A stretch of DNA of 29,408 bases from SIG469 sp964384255 (GTDB lineage: Bacteria; Bacillota; Clostridia; Oscillospirales; Oscillospiraceae). Of the stretch, positions 1-7,551 are shown piece by piece. Location: assembly GCA_964384255.1 (NCBI GenBank), contig CAYLKH010000023.1, forward strand, positions 1-29,408, in the 5' to 3' direction. The notes under the pieces were generated by a model. It made no database searches, was not told where the DNA came from, and saw nothing but the letters and a program-made list of their open reading frames with translations. Within the stretch, counting starts at the first letter, position 1. Every line of letters starts with the position of its first letter. A program made the position numbers and the translations under genes.

Positions 1-244
1 AGCCAAAACTACGGAAGTCAGCTTGCTGACTTTGCGTACTTCGAAAGGCCGACATGCGGCATTTTCTCGCACGTTTGAAGGCCGAGCGGAGAAATTTTCG
101 GGACGTCAATGCTTGCATTGACGTTATACACTGCCGCCGGAAATTTCGTATGTGATTTTTTTCGCCGCTGACGCGGCGAACTCTACGAGGTTTTTTGACA
201 GTCTCGCAAACATCACCCCCGCTGGATTGGGGGTGATGTTTGTT
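1..244. other. Intergenic stretch with no gene seen
   Basis: No credible coding frame is visible here; open frames in this stretch lack a ribosome binding site and family resemblance. It holds a small perfect hairpin (arms 15-22 and 25-32, loop TT), the 138-bp repeat copy at 68-205, and a 14-bp terminator-like hairpin at 207-242. The window edge cuts off whatever lies to the left. Confidence 0.6.
68..205 (+). repeat. 138-bp structured intergenic repeat, copy 1
   Basis: It matches 22221-22358 in the same orientation over 138 bp, with four mismatches that I counted by eye. Three nested or tandem inverted repeats are visible. A 22-nt near-perfect palindrome lies at 103-124 (10-bp arms around TT). 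An enclosing stem pairs 91-101 with 137-147, with one G-T pair. A GC-rich 8-bp hairpin pairs 161-168 with 173-180, followed downstream by a T-run at 191-196. It carries no open frame. It could be a miniature inverted-repeat element, a REP/BIME-like element or a structured RNA; the sequence does not decide between them. Confidence 0.85.
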
Positions 245-246
245 TT
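207..246. terminator. 14-bp perfect hairpin at the 3' end of the GNAT gene
   Basis: Arms 207-220 and 229-242 pair perfectly around an 8-nt loop. On the plus strand the stem is followed by TTTT (243-246), so it would terminate rightward transcription from beyond the window edge. It also sits directly after the stop codon of the leftward GNAT gene, where no long T-run follows on the minus strand. It may act in both directions. Confidence 0.6.
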
Positions 247-763
247 ATATAGCTTTTTCCAGCAATACCAGCTGGACATCAGGGATACCGTTGAACTGGC
301 AGGATACGATATCCGCCTCTGCATAACCGAGATTTTTGTACATCCTTCGGGCGTTGACGTTTTTGGCGTTTGTGTCCATTCTCAGAACTGTGCAACCATT
401 GTCCCGGGCGTAGCTTTCGTAAAACTCGACAAATTGACATCCATAGCCCTTCCGGGCTGCCGAAGGCGAAACGACCAGGGTATGAAGCACCATGACATGA
501 CTTGCGTCGGCAGGATAGCGCCAATTGCCCTGAGCGTACATCGGTTCCTGAGTCTGGTTGATTCTGGCGGCGGCCACTATATGTCCGTCTTCTTCCATAA
601 CAAAAAGCTCGTCATTAGTCAGCGCATTGCGGGCGGTGGCTTCGGTGGGATAGATTTGGCGGATCCATCCGATGGATACCAGCCCGGATTCCTCCTGAGT
701 ATGGATATCGCTATATATTTTCGCCACGGCAGCGATATCGCTTTCGACAGCTTTGCGTATCAT
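245..763 (-). CDS. GNAT family N-acetyltransferase
   Basis: A 172-residue protein of the GCN5-related N-acetyltransferase fold, which moves the acetyl group of acetyl-CoA to an amine. The acetyl-CoA pyrophosphate loop is seen as VVSPSAARKGYGCQFVEF (an R-x-x-G-x-G/A variant) in the middle of the protein, followed by the usual NARRMYKNLGY segment near the C-terminus, where family members often have N-x-x-A-x-x-x-Y. I chose the ATG at 763 because AAAGGAG lies 8 bases upstream; an upstream in-frame start at 814 has no such site. It is the last gene of a minus-strand operon after a nitroreductase, 47 bp away. The acceptor substrate cannot be told from sequence. Confidence 0.88.
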   Translation of the reverse strand: MIRKAVESDIAAVAKIYSDIHTQEESGLVSIGWIRQIYPTEATARNALTNDELFVMEEDGHIVAAARINQTQEPMYAQGNWRYPADASHVMVLHTLVVSPSAARKGYGCQFVEFYESYARDNGCTVLRMDTNAKNVNARRMYKNLGYAEADIVSCQFNGIPDVQLVLLEKAI

Positions 764-810
764 TGACAACTCTCCTTTAGCAAGTATGACACGGTGACAG
801 CGTGGCCATC

Positions 811-1347
811 TCACCAGCGGTCAACGTGGACACGGTCAGGTTCAAAATAGCCTTTTTCCATTTTTGGACGGCCGTCATCGACCTCTGTGCCGGGATAACC
901 AAAAGCGATAAGAGAATGGGGCATCACGGTGTCGGGCAGATCGAACAGCCTGCGCTGAGCTTCCACACGCTCCATCTGGGGCCAGGTACCCAGCCAGACG
1001 GAGCCTATGCCCATGCTGTGAGCGGCCAGTATCATGTTCTGGGCAGCGATAGCGCCGTCGACCACCCAATAATCCGGAGCGGGAGGGAATGCCCGTTCCA
1101 GGTCGCCCAACACCATAATGCCCAGGGCGGCTCCCTTGAGCGGGCTGGCGGGAGGACCGTTGCCGTCGGCCATTTTCTGGAGTATTTCGGGATCGCGGGT
1201 TACGATGAAGCTCCAGTCTCTGGCGTTGACACACACGGGGCCGGCCATACCGGCAGCCAGTATGGCCTGAAGAGCTTCGTCGGATATTGGCTGGCCAGTA
1301 AAGTTCCTTACACTTCTGCGGGTCATAATACAATCTAATGTGTTCAT
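811..1347 (-). CDS. Nitroreductase family FMN-dependent oxidoreductase
   Basis: A 178-residue single-domain nitroreductase-family protein. The N-terminal RRSVRNF motif, which binds the FMN phosphate in this family, is near residues 10-16. The central DGAIAAQNMILAAHSMGIGS segment and the C-terminal HSLIAFGYPG are typical of the family core. Such proteins are usually dimers that use NAD(P)H to reduce nitro groups, quinones, flavins or enone-like compounds. The ATG at 1347 is preceded by AAGGTGAG. The gene lies 46 bp after trmH and 47 bp before the acetyltransferase on the same strand, so it is probably co-transcribed with both. The physiological substrate is unknown; a link to the dehydratase-like cluster transcribed divergently from 2380 is only a guess. 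Confidence 0.9.
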   Translation of the reverse strand: MNTLDCIMTRRSVRNFTGQPISDEALQAILAAGMAGPVCVNARDWSFIVTRDPEILQKMADGNGPPASPLKGAALGIMVLGDLERAFPPAPDYWVVDGAIAAQNMILAAHSMGIGSVWLGTWPQMERVEAQRRLFDLPDTVMPHSLIAFGYPGTEVDDGRPKMEKGYFEPDRVHVDRW

Positions 1348-1393
1348 TTTGCACTCACCTTTCGTTTTTTCACCTGACTAAAACAGTGGCTGC

Positions 1394-2203
1394 TCAGTTA
1401 CACAGCTGCCAGAATGCTACGGCGCTGGCGGCTGCAACGTTTAACGAATCTACGTTGTGGGACATGGGTATTTTGACCGTGTAGTCACAATCTGCGATGG
1501 TGGTGCCTGACAGTCCTTCGCCTTCGGTTCCAAGGATAATGGCAAGACGCTTTTCCTGCTGAAGCCGCTCATCTTTGATGGAAACTGAATCGTCGCACAA
1601 AGCCATAGCGGCGGTTTTGAAGCCCAGTTTTTTCAATTGCTCCATGCCCTCGGGCCATCGGTCGATATATGTCCATGGAATTTGAAAAACGGTACCCATG
1701 CTGACCCTGATGGCCCGGCGGTACAGCGGGTCACAGCAGGCCGGTGTCAGCAATACGGCATCCACATTCAAAGCAGAGGCACTGCGGATGATGGCACCTA
1801 TGTTGGTGGGATTGACAACATTTTCCAAAACGGCTATGCGGCGGGAATTTGCGCAGATCTGCTCCACCGATGGCAGTTCAGTCCGTCTCATGGCGCACAG
1901 CATACCCCGGGTCAGCTTAAAACCCGTCAGCTGGGTCAGAACGTCGAAGGGAGCTGTATAGACCGGCACATCTTTGCATCGGGAAATGATGTCGCGTGCA
2001 TGAGTTTCGATATGATCCTGCTGGACAAGAATGGACACAGGCGCATATCCTGCATCCAGCGCCCGCTGGATGACCAATGGGCTTTCGGCGATAAACATTC
2101 CCTGCTGAGGATGCTCCCGGTTCAGCAGCTGGGCTTCTGACAGTCGGGCGTACACATCCAGCTGGGGTGCGGAAAAATCGGTGATTTGAATTATGTTTGC
2201 CAT
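1394..2203 (-). CDS. TrmH/SpoU family RNA 2'-O-methyltransferase
   Basis: A 269-residue SPOUT-class methyltransferase that would transfer a methyl group from SAM to the 2'-O of a ribose in rRNA or tRNA. All three SpoU motifs are visible: motif 1 at residues 131-140 (N-P-T-N-I-G-A-I-I-R, with the catalytic Arg), motif 2 at about 224-232 (LGTEGEGL) and motif 3 at about 246-260 (IPMSHNVDSLNVAAA), which forms the SAM-binding knot. The N-terminal 100 residues resemble the SpoU substrate-binding domain found in 23S rRNA-type enzymes, so an rRNA target is likelier than tRNA. The start has GGGAGG seven bases upstream. It is the first gene of a three-gene minus-strand operon behind a good sigma-A promoter. 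The exact target nucleotide is not predictable. Confidence 0.92.
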   Translation of the reverse strand: MANIIQITDFSAPQLDVYARLSEAQLLNREHPQQGMFIAESPLVIQRALDAGYAPVSILVQQDHIETHARDIISRCKDVPVYTAPFDVLTQLTGFKLTRGMLCAMRRTELPSVEQICANSRRIAVLENVVNPTNIGAIIRSASALNVDAVLLTPACCDPLYRRAIRVSMGTVFQIPWTYIDRWPEGMEQLKKLGFKTAAMALCDDSVSIKDERLQQEKRLAIILGTEGEGLSGTTIADCDYTVKIPMSHNVDSLNVAAASAVAFWQLCN

Positions 2204-2240
2204 AGAACCTCCCGGAAAAGGTGTGCTGATTTACTGTGAA

Positions 2241-2269
2241 ATTATAATATTTTTGCTTTCAATAATCAA
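2241..2269 (-). promoter_or_regulatory. Sigma-A promoter of the trmH operon
   Basis: Read on the minus strand, TTGATT (2264-2269) and TATAAT (2241-2246) are separated by exactly 17 bases. This lies 38 bp upstream of the trmH start codon. Confidence 0.75.
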
Positions 2270-2379
2270 GCGGATGAGATTTTTTGAAGCGGTTCAATTA
2301 TTTTCGTTGATTGGATAATGAATTTGTGGTAACCTGTAATTGAAGAAAAATTAAAGAAAGATAAAGAAAGGAAATTGAA

Positions 2380-3828
2380 ATGGATCCGAGATTTAAAATC
2401 GTATATCCCAACGTGTATGACGAGACAGAACAGCAGGTCATTGATTCGCTGCGCAGTTTTATGCCCAAAGACAGCGAAAAAATAATGGAGCTGATGGAAC
2501 GTCAAATGGCGGGGGAAACCTTCTACCCCGGCATGGAGCTGAATTCTGCCTTCGTCCCTACGGAATTTACTATAGGCAGCACCGAGTTAAGGTCCACCGC
2601 CGGAAAGATCAACCCCTATAATCCCCTTTACAACGATATCAAATATGCCAAGACCACCAGATATGGCCGCGTTCTGTCGGCACCCTTTGCAGTGGATGTG
2701 TCCGCGGGTTTCCCATATTTACCCAAGGAGACTGAGGCGTGGGTTTGGGTATCTGACGAGGAGGTCCCCGATGTTAAGGGCGGCCTTGACCATGAAATGA
2801 CCTTCTACAAACCTGTCGGCGCCGGTGATACTGTCCGCACGGTGGTGACCCGGCAGGAATTTATTGACATAACCGACCCTGCTGGCAGCGAATTCCGCAC
2901 CTTCCGCATTATAGGTGAGGGCGATTTGTATAACCAGAACGATGAGCTGGTCGCTCATTTGTACCATTCCTGCTGCGAGCGGTTCCACATTTTCTCCGAT
3001 CCCAAATATGCGGCTGACTTTAAGGGGACAACGCCTCACCATTCGGTAGTACGCCGATATCGTAACTGGGATAAGGCCAGAGACTGGCACAACTATACCG
3101 ACGGGGAATGGGAAACCATCAAGAGTATCTGGAAAAACGAATATATCCGTGGCGGAGATACCCTGTATTGGGAGGATGTGAATGTTGGCGACGAGCCGGT
3201 GCCTACGGCTGATGGCCCGTTCCCCAACGAAGCGGGTAAAAAGATGGTCATGGAGACAAACGTCTCTGTCCGCGATGCTTTGACTAAGGATCCCTCAGAA
3301 CTGTTCAAAGGCCCTCCGGGTATGCCGGTCATGCCGGGTATGGGCGGCGGAACTGTGGAGCTGGGCAAGGATGAACATGGCATCATAACCGTTAAGGCAA
3401 AGGCGGCCGGCGGGCCTCCTCCCATGGGTCCTGTGGGCGAAAAGCATCCCCGGGAGCGGGCATCCTTCCAGAACAGCGATGGCCGGGACTATTGCGTTCG
3501 TGTTATAACCAACTGGATGGGTGACGATGGCTGGCTGTATAAATTTGGATGGAGGCTTACCTCCGACATAGACCACAACAAATATCCCGAGGATTTTGAC
3601 CGCCCCAGCTATCTGCTTAAGGTGCCGTATTTGAAGAAAAGCGGCAGATATATGACTACTCATGGCTTTGCCGGGGATGTTTCGGTCAACCGGGCTTATG
3701 TATGCGACAAATATATCAAAGACGGACAGCATTTTGTTGACCTGGTGGTCTGGGGCGAGACTATCGACGGCCAGATATATACCGAATGCTACGCCACCGT
3801 AATTTTGCCGTCAAAGGAGGATAAATGA
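2380..3828 (+). CDS. Two-hotdog MaoC/FAS1-like dehydratase-like protein
   Basis: A 482-residue soluble protein with no signal peptide. The N-terminal half (about 65-205) resembles the FAS1-like/MaoC N-terminal dehydratase domain: A-G-K-I-N-P-Y-N-P-L-Y-N-D at 74-86, then Y-A and R-Y-G-R-V-L-S-A-P. The active MaoC motif has G-D and N-P-I-H; here the Asp is Lys79... and the His is Asn81, so this half may be non-catalytic. A second hotdog seems to start at YWEDVNVGDE (263-272), is interrupted by a Gly/Pro/Met-rich segment (311-352), and resumes at NWMGDDGW (378-385), ending in ILPSK. AAAGGAAA lies 6 bases before the ATG. It leads an operon with two NTF2-like genes. A hydratase/dehydratase or binding role is inferred; the substrate is unknown. 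Confidence 0.75.
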   Translation: MDPRFKIVYPNVYDETEQQVIDSLRSFMPKDSEKIMELMERQMAGETFYPGMELNSAFVPTEFTIGSTELRSTAGKINPYNPLYNDIKYAKTTRYGRVLSAPFAVDVSAGFPYLPKETEAWVWVSDEEVPDVKGGLDHEMTFYKPVGAGDTVRTVVTRQEFIDITDPAGSEFRTFRIIGEGDLYNQNDELVAHLYHSCCERFHIFSDPKYAADFKGTTPHHSVVRRYRNWDKARDWHNYTDGEWETIKSIWKNEYIRGGDTLYWEDVNVGDEPVPTADGPFPNEAGKKMVMETNVSVRDALTKDPSELFKGPPGMPVMPGMGGGTVELGKDEHGIITVKAKAAGGPPPMGPVGEKHPRERASFQNSDGRDYCVRVITNWMGDDGWLYKFGWRLTSDIDHNKYPEDFDRPSYLLKVPYLKKSGRYMTTHGFAGDVSVNRAYVCDKYIKDGQHFVDLVVWGETIDGQIYTECYATVILPSKEDK

Positions 3829-4614
3829 ATGGAAAACACAGATGTTAAAGCATTGCTGGAACGCATTGAACAGCTGGAGGACCAGGCCGCCAGAGCTGAC
3901 GATTATCGGGAGATATGCAACTGTATCGCAGGCCACAGCTATTGCTACAATTCCCACGACCAGGCTTATGAGATTGAGAATTTCTGGACCCACGAAAAGC
4001 AGGATGCTTATTATAATGGCAACACGACTCCGGAGGGAGTGGCCTATTATTATATCAATAACACCGCTGCCCTGCGGGCAAAGCAGCGGGAGATAGTCAA
4101 CCGGGTATACGACCTTCAATTGACCGAGGAAGATAAGGTGGGTTACCGGGTGGTCAATATGCTGGGGACCCCCTTTGTGCAGATAGCAAAGGACCGCCAG
4201 ACGGCCCAGGGCGTTTGGCAGACCTTTAACGTGCTTTGCCATGTGGATGCCAACGGTATCCCTCAGCCCTCAGTATCGGTGGGCAAAATATGCGCCGAAT
4301 TCTGCCGTGAAAACGGCCAGTGGAAGCTGTGGCGGTTCAGAGGCTGCCCCGGCGGATTTGACCTTGATGTGAAGCTGGCAAACGACGGCCTTGACAAGGC
4401 CCAGGACGAGGCCGACAAGGTCAAGATGGACTTTGGCCTGCCCAAGTTTACCGAGGAAGAAATGAAGATACTCAACAAACGCAGGATAACCAAAGAATAT
4501 GCCCTGAACGAAATGGGCTATCAACCCTGGAACGGTGCGGTGACCGACCCGCCTCTGCCCATGCCTTACGACACCTGGGATGACAGCCAGTCGTTCTTCC
4601 AGTTCCTTGACTGA
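3829..4614 (+). CDS. NTF2/SnoaL-like protein, paralog A
   Basis: A 261-residue protein with a short N-terminal helix (LLERIEQLEDQAARADDYRE) leading into an NTF2-like (SnoaL-type) cone fold to about residue 180. This fold includes ketosteroid isomerases, polyketide cyclases and bile acid 7-alpha-dehydratase BaiE. It is clearly paralogous to the next gene: residues 105-130 match residues 114-139 there at 17 of 26 positions. The position that is His119 in the partner is Asn110 here, and His178 there is Arg169 here, while His36 (G-H-x-Y) is shared. A C-terminal extension of about 80 residues ends in PLPMPYDTW. The ATG directly abuts the upstream stop codon and the ribosome site AAGGAGG lies inside the upstream gene, so translation is probably coupled. 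Function is unknown. Confidence 0.75.
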   Translation: MENTDVKALLERIEQLEDQAARADDYREICNCIAGHSYCYNSHDQAYEIENFWTHEKQDAYYNGNTTPEGVAYYYINNTAALRAKQREIVNRVYDLQLTEEDKVGYRVVNMLGTPFVQIAKDRQTAQGVWQTFNVLCHVDANGIPQPSVSVGKICAEFCRENGQWKLWRFRGCPGGFDLDVKLANDGLDKAQDEADKVKMDFGLPKFTEEEMKILNKRRITKEYALNEMGYQPWNGAVTDPPLPMPYDTWDDSQSFFQFLD

Positions 4615-4628
4615 CAGGAGGAAATGAA

Positions 4629-5504
4629 ATGACAGAGTTGGAGCTGCTGCGTCAGGAACTTGAGCAGATGAAGTCAAAGATTGCTCAGCTGGAAAAGGAA
4701 ACAGCTGCGATAGACGATTATCGCGGCATAACCAACGCCATGATGGGGCATATTTATTCCTATTATAACCATTCGGAGCGGGACGATCTGGAACACTTTT
4801 GGGTCCGTTCAAGGGAGGATATTGCTTATGCCCACAACGATGTGGCCTATTTTGGCCAGCAGGGTGTGTGGGAATACTATGTCGACAAAACCGATATCAC
4901 CAAAGAAAACTACCGCCGGTATGCCAGAAAAGTATACAACATGGATTGGCCGGAGGGAACAGCTCCCGGTTATCGGGTTATCCATATTTTGGGAACTCCT
5001 TATATTGAGATAGCCGGGGATAGAAAAACCGCTCAGGGTATTTGGATGTCCTTTTCCTTCATGTCAAATATGGATTCGGAAGGCAGGGCAAACCCCAGCT
5101 ATGTGCTTCAGCGCTTTTCCGGAGAGTTTCTGAACGAAGATGGCCGGTGGAAGCTGTGGCACGTCAGGGATTACACCGATGTTCCCATGGATATCGACAC
5201 AATAGTCAGCGACCCTGACACTGTGCCACGCGATGAAAACGGTCGCCCTGTAGAAAGAAAAGGACCGCCTATCGGCGGCAAAAATGGAGAAACCGTGCCA
5301 GAGGATATGCCGCCACCGCCTGTCCACGATGGCAGGAAGACCCGTGACCTGGATGTTCAAAGCTCCAGCAGCTACGAGCCGTGGACAATAACCTATAATG
5401 AGCCTGCTATCCCCATGCCCTATGAAAAATGGTATCCTGCCCGGTGTTATATCACCATAAAGGAAAATCACCGGGACGGATCCAGCGGGTTTGAGGTCGA
5501 ATAA
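4629..5504 (+). CDS. NTF2/SnoaL-like protein, paralog B
   Basis: A 291-residue paralog of the preceding protein. A charged N-terminal helix (about 1-28, coiled-coil-like) is followed by IDDYRGI, G-H-x-Y at 40-43, the conserved block at 114-139 with His119, and WKLWHVRDY at 174-182 with His178. His/Asp sets of this kind act as the acid-base pair in NTF2-fold isomerases and dehydratases, so this subunit is the better catalytic candidate of the two. Residues 195-250 form a Pro/Asp/Gly-rich linker. The end (Y-E-P-W ... P-A-I-P-M-P-Y-E-K-W, 249-268) matches the end of paralog A. AGGAGG lies 7 bases before the ATG, and 14 bp separate it from the previous stop. The gene ends in a strong hairpin. Substrate unknown. 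Confidence 0.75.
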   Translation: MTELELLRQELEQMKSKIAQLEKETAAIDDYRGITNAMMGHIYSYYNHSERDDLEHFWVRSREDIAYAHNDVAYFGQQGVWEYYVDKTDITKENYRRYARKVYNMDWPEGTAPGYRVIHILGTPYIEIAGDRKTAQGIWMSFSFMSNMDSEGRANPSYVLQRFSGEFLNEDGRWKLWHVRDYTDVPMDIDTIVSDPDTVPRDENGRPVERKGPPIGGKNGETVPEDMPPPPVHDGRKTRDLDVQSSSSYEPWTITYNEPAIPMPYEKWYPARCYITIKENHRDGSSGFEVE

Positions 5505-5535
5505 AAGGCGGCAGAACCGTTGAGTCAAATAATGC

Positions 5536-5584
5536 AATATCCCGGCAATTGCGGCCCAATCCGGAGCGCGATTGCCGGGATATT
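5536..5584. terminator. Bidirectional terminator-like hairpin between paralog B and degV
   Basis: Arms 5536-5549 and 5571-5584 pair perfectly over 14 bp (AATATCCCGGCAAT). It lies between convergent genes ending at 5504 and 5608. T-runs on either side are short, so efficiency is uncertain. Confidence 0.7.
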
Positions 5585-5607
5585 TATGATAACACAGTGT
5601 CATCGAA

Positions 5608-6456
5608 CTATTTTTCAATATAGCAAACCGACAGGGTGTCGGGTCCGCAGTGGGAACAGATGGTGCATCCGGCGTGGAGAACGATCATCTCGTCAAACTG
5701 GACGGTTTGCTTAACGGTTTCGATAACAGCGTCGAGAGTTTCCTGAGCGATGCCTGAATGAGAAACGGTCACCCAGCGGCGATCAGGCTCACCGTGCGTG
5801 GTCAGGGCTTCCCGGGCATACTGCTGACAGCAGGCGGTCATTTTGCCCCGGTATTTTTTGTATACCCTCAGTTTGCCGCCGGACTGCTCGACCGCCGGGC
5901 GAATGCTGAGAAGGTTGGCCCCCAGAGCGGTCACTGATGAGCATCTGCCGCCCCGGGCCAGATAGTCAACGCGGCTGATGATAAAGCTGGTGCGGACCTT
6001 TTGGGAGGTCTGCTCAAGGTCGGCCGCAATGGCAGATGCGTCCATTCCGCTGTCGCGAAGCTGGCAGGCATGGAGCAATTGGAGCAAAATTCCGGTGTGG
6101 AGAGTGCGGGAATCGACGGAATAAACGCCTCCAAGCTCGGCGGCTGCAATAAGCGAATTCTGATAAGTGGAAGAATAGCCCTGCCCAAGAGACAGGTGAA
6201 CGACCTCGCTGCCCTGGTCGGTAAAACGCTTAAAGAAGTCATAGTATTCGGACACGGACAGGGCGGCGGTTTTGGCGGCCAGACCATCACGGTCGTTGTA
6301 TTGGTATATATCTTCGGGACTGATGGATACTCCGTCGTCGTAAAAGCTTTTGTCGCCGATGTTGATGAGGATGGGGAGTATCTCAATGTTCAGCTGTCTG
6401 GCCAGATCTGAGGGAATGTCGCTGGTGCTGTCGGTCGTTATGACGACATTTTTCAT
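5608..6456 (-). CDS. DegV family fatty-acid-binding protein
   Basis: A 282-residue DegV protein. These bind a fatty acid in a buried pocket, and some (FakB) present it to the kinase FakA for phosphorylation before use in phospholipid synthesis. Family marks visible are TTDSTSDI at residues 7-14, SVDSRTLHTG in the middle, YLARGGR, and the SIRPAVE ... GGKL ... K-x-R-G segment. The ATG at 6456 was chosen because AAGGA lies 8 bases upstream; a GTG at 6474 would add six residues and has no clear site. It follows a nitroreductase-like gene by 64 bp on the same strand, probably in one operon. A FakA homologue is encoded at 13653-15290, so a FakB role is possible but not shown. Confidence 0.9.
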   Translation of the reverse strand: MKNVVITTDSTSDIPSDLARQLNIEILPILINIGDKSFYDDGVSISPEDIYQYNDRDGLAAKTAALSVSEYYDFFKRFTDQGSEVVHLSLGQGYSSTYQNSLIAAAELGGVYSVDSRTLHTGILLQLLHACQLRDSGMDASAIAADLEQTSQKVRTSFIISRVDYLARGGRCSSVTALGANLLSIRPAVEQSGGKLRVYKKYRGKMTACCQQYAREALTTHGEPDRRWVTVSHSGIAQETLDAVIETVKQTVQFDEMIVLHAGCTICSHCGPDTLSVCYIEK

Positions 6457-6520
6457 TTGTTTCAATCCTTTCACGGGTGAATGCCGCAGTCAGGCGGCGC
6501 ATAGTGGGCAGGGTCAGGAC

Positions 6521-7282
6521 TCAGCCGTCGTTCCTGCTTACGTGGATAGTTGCCTGATAAACGTTTTTGTTCCACTCGGGAGGAGGATCCTGTATCTCGA
6601 CCGATATGGAATAATTAAGCTCTTTGGCCATAGCGTCGATATGGGCAATGGCCACACCAACGTCAATACATTGCTGATAGGTAATGTGAGGGATCCGGAG
6701 AATACCTTTGGTGCGGTAAACATGGATACGGCTGTTAAGAGCGGTAAAGCGGCAGGGCTGCTTTGACATAAAGGTGGGGGCTGATCTGGCGCATTCGATC
6801 ATTTTGCCCAGATCGCCGCTAAGCTCTCCGGCGGCAATAGCGCTCAGAGATTTTCGGTTCAGCTTTTCGCCGGGATCCCGGAAAGGATCGTCGGACATGC
6901 CAAAGGCCACGGCGGTAATGTATGGCAGACAGTCGGGAAAATCGTTTTCGCATTCAAGACCGCCCTGCCAGCAGGATGCAATGCCCCGGGAAGCCATGTA
7001 TAGAATGGCCATCTCGCCCAGATAGCCTGCGTTTTGCAGGCAGCCTTTAATTTTGACCGACCGGATAACAAGATAGTGAGGGGCATGAAGCACAGGCACA
7101 CCGCCAACAAGGCGGCACATATCCTCGAATGGGAGAATGTCAAAATTCCAGTCGATGCTGGCAAAGGGGACCTCAAGGTCGGATATAAAGTCAACAATAT
7201 CTTCGATAATGTCCTCGCTCAGCTCGTCCATGCGGTACGAACGGATGGACTTACGGATAAGGGCAGCTTCAGTAAGGGTCAT
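6521..7282 (-). CDS. Nitroreductase-like protein (putative TM nitroreductase type)
   Basis: A 253-residue protein related to the nitroreductase fold but of the longer putative-nitroreductase type, with two weakly similar halves. The opening IRKSIRSYRMDELSED is the family's FMN-binding R-K-S-x-R-x-Y-x-x-x-x-L/I start. Further on are GYLGEMAILYMASRGIASCW and, in the second half, ARSAPTFMSKQPCRF, which matches the A-R-x-A-P-S-A-x-N-x-Q-P-W/C pattern of the family. The ATG at 7282 has GGAGG seven bases upstream. Its own promoter lies at 7334-7362 and degV follows. Redox partner and substrate are unknown; an FMN-dependent oxidoreductase is the best general call. Confidence 0.8.
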   Translation of the reverse strand: MTLTEAALIRKSIRSYRMDELSEDIIEDIVDFISDLEVPFASIDWNFDILPFEDMCRLVGGVPVLHAPHYLVIRSVKIKGCLQNAGYLGEMAILYMASRGIASCWQGGLECENDFPDCLPYITAVAFGMSDDPFRDPGEKLNRKSLSAIAAGELSGDLGKMIECARSAPTFMSKQPCRFTALNSRIHVYRTKGILRIPHITYQQCIDVGVAIAHIDAMAKELNYSISVEIQDPPPEWNKNVYQATIHVSRNDG

Positions 7283-7333
7283 AACGTTTCCTCCAAAGCA
7301 TGGCAAAATACAGCTTGCCATTGTTCAAGGCCT

Positions 7334-7362
7334 ATTATACAGCTAAGAATATCAACTTTCCA
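7334..7362 (-). promoter_or_regulatory. Candidate promoter of the nitroreductase-degV operon
   Basis: On the minus strand a perfect TATAAT (7334-7339) lies 17 bases from TGGAAA (7357-7362), a 4 of 6 match to the -35 consensus. It is 52 bp upstream of the start codon. Confidence 0.55.
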
Positions 7363-7450
7363 CAGAAAAAACGAGAAATTTAAAATTTTTTAATAATATG
7401 TAATAGGAGATATCAGATGTTGTTGTGCTTCACACATAACAAAGGAGGTG

Positions 7451-7479
7451 TTGAATACGGAGGATAATTGTGGTATTAT
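7451..7479 (+). promoter_or_regulatory. Sigma-A promoter of the SLH-VanW gene
   Basis: TTGAAT (7451-7456) and TATTAT (7474-7479) are 17 bases apart, with the extended -10 TGG just before the second box. Transcription would start near 7486, which excludes the TTG at 7468 as the start codon and supports the ATG at 7552. Confidence 0.65.
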
Positions 7480-7551
7480 CGTGTTACGCTTCTGTCATCA
7501 GAGCGTTTATCCCGGGAAAGGAGACTTCCAATAGGAAGAATAAGGAAATTG

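Noticed and set aside
103..124. The 22-nt palindrome in the repeat read as an insertion sequence terminal repeat
   Set aside because: No transposase, no second end at gene-sized distance and no target duplication; it is internal to the 138-bp repeat.
152..766. A 204-residue plus-strand frame overlapping the 138-bp repeat
   Set aside because: It is antisense to the GNAT gene, which has the acetyl-CoA motif and a proper ribosome site; its start has none.
7417..7467. A 16-codon reading frame with an AGGAGA site upstream of the SLH-VanW gene, resembling a leader peptide
   Set aside because: A good promoter (7451-7479) overlaps its end, so a transcript from that promoter would not contain it. 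No tandem regulatory codons or attenuator follow.
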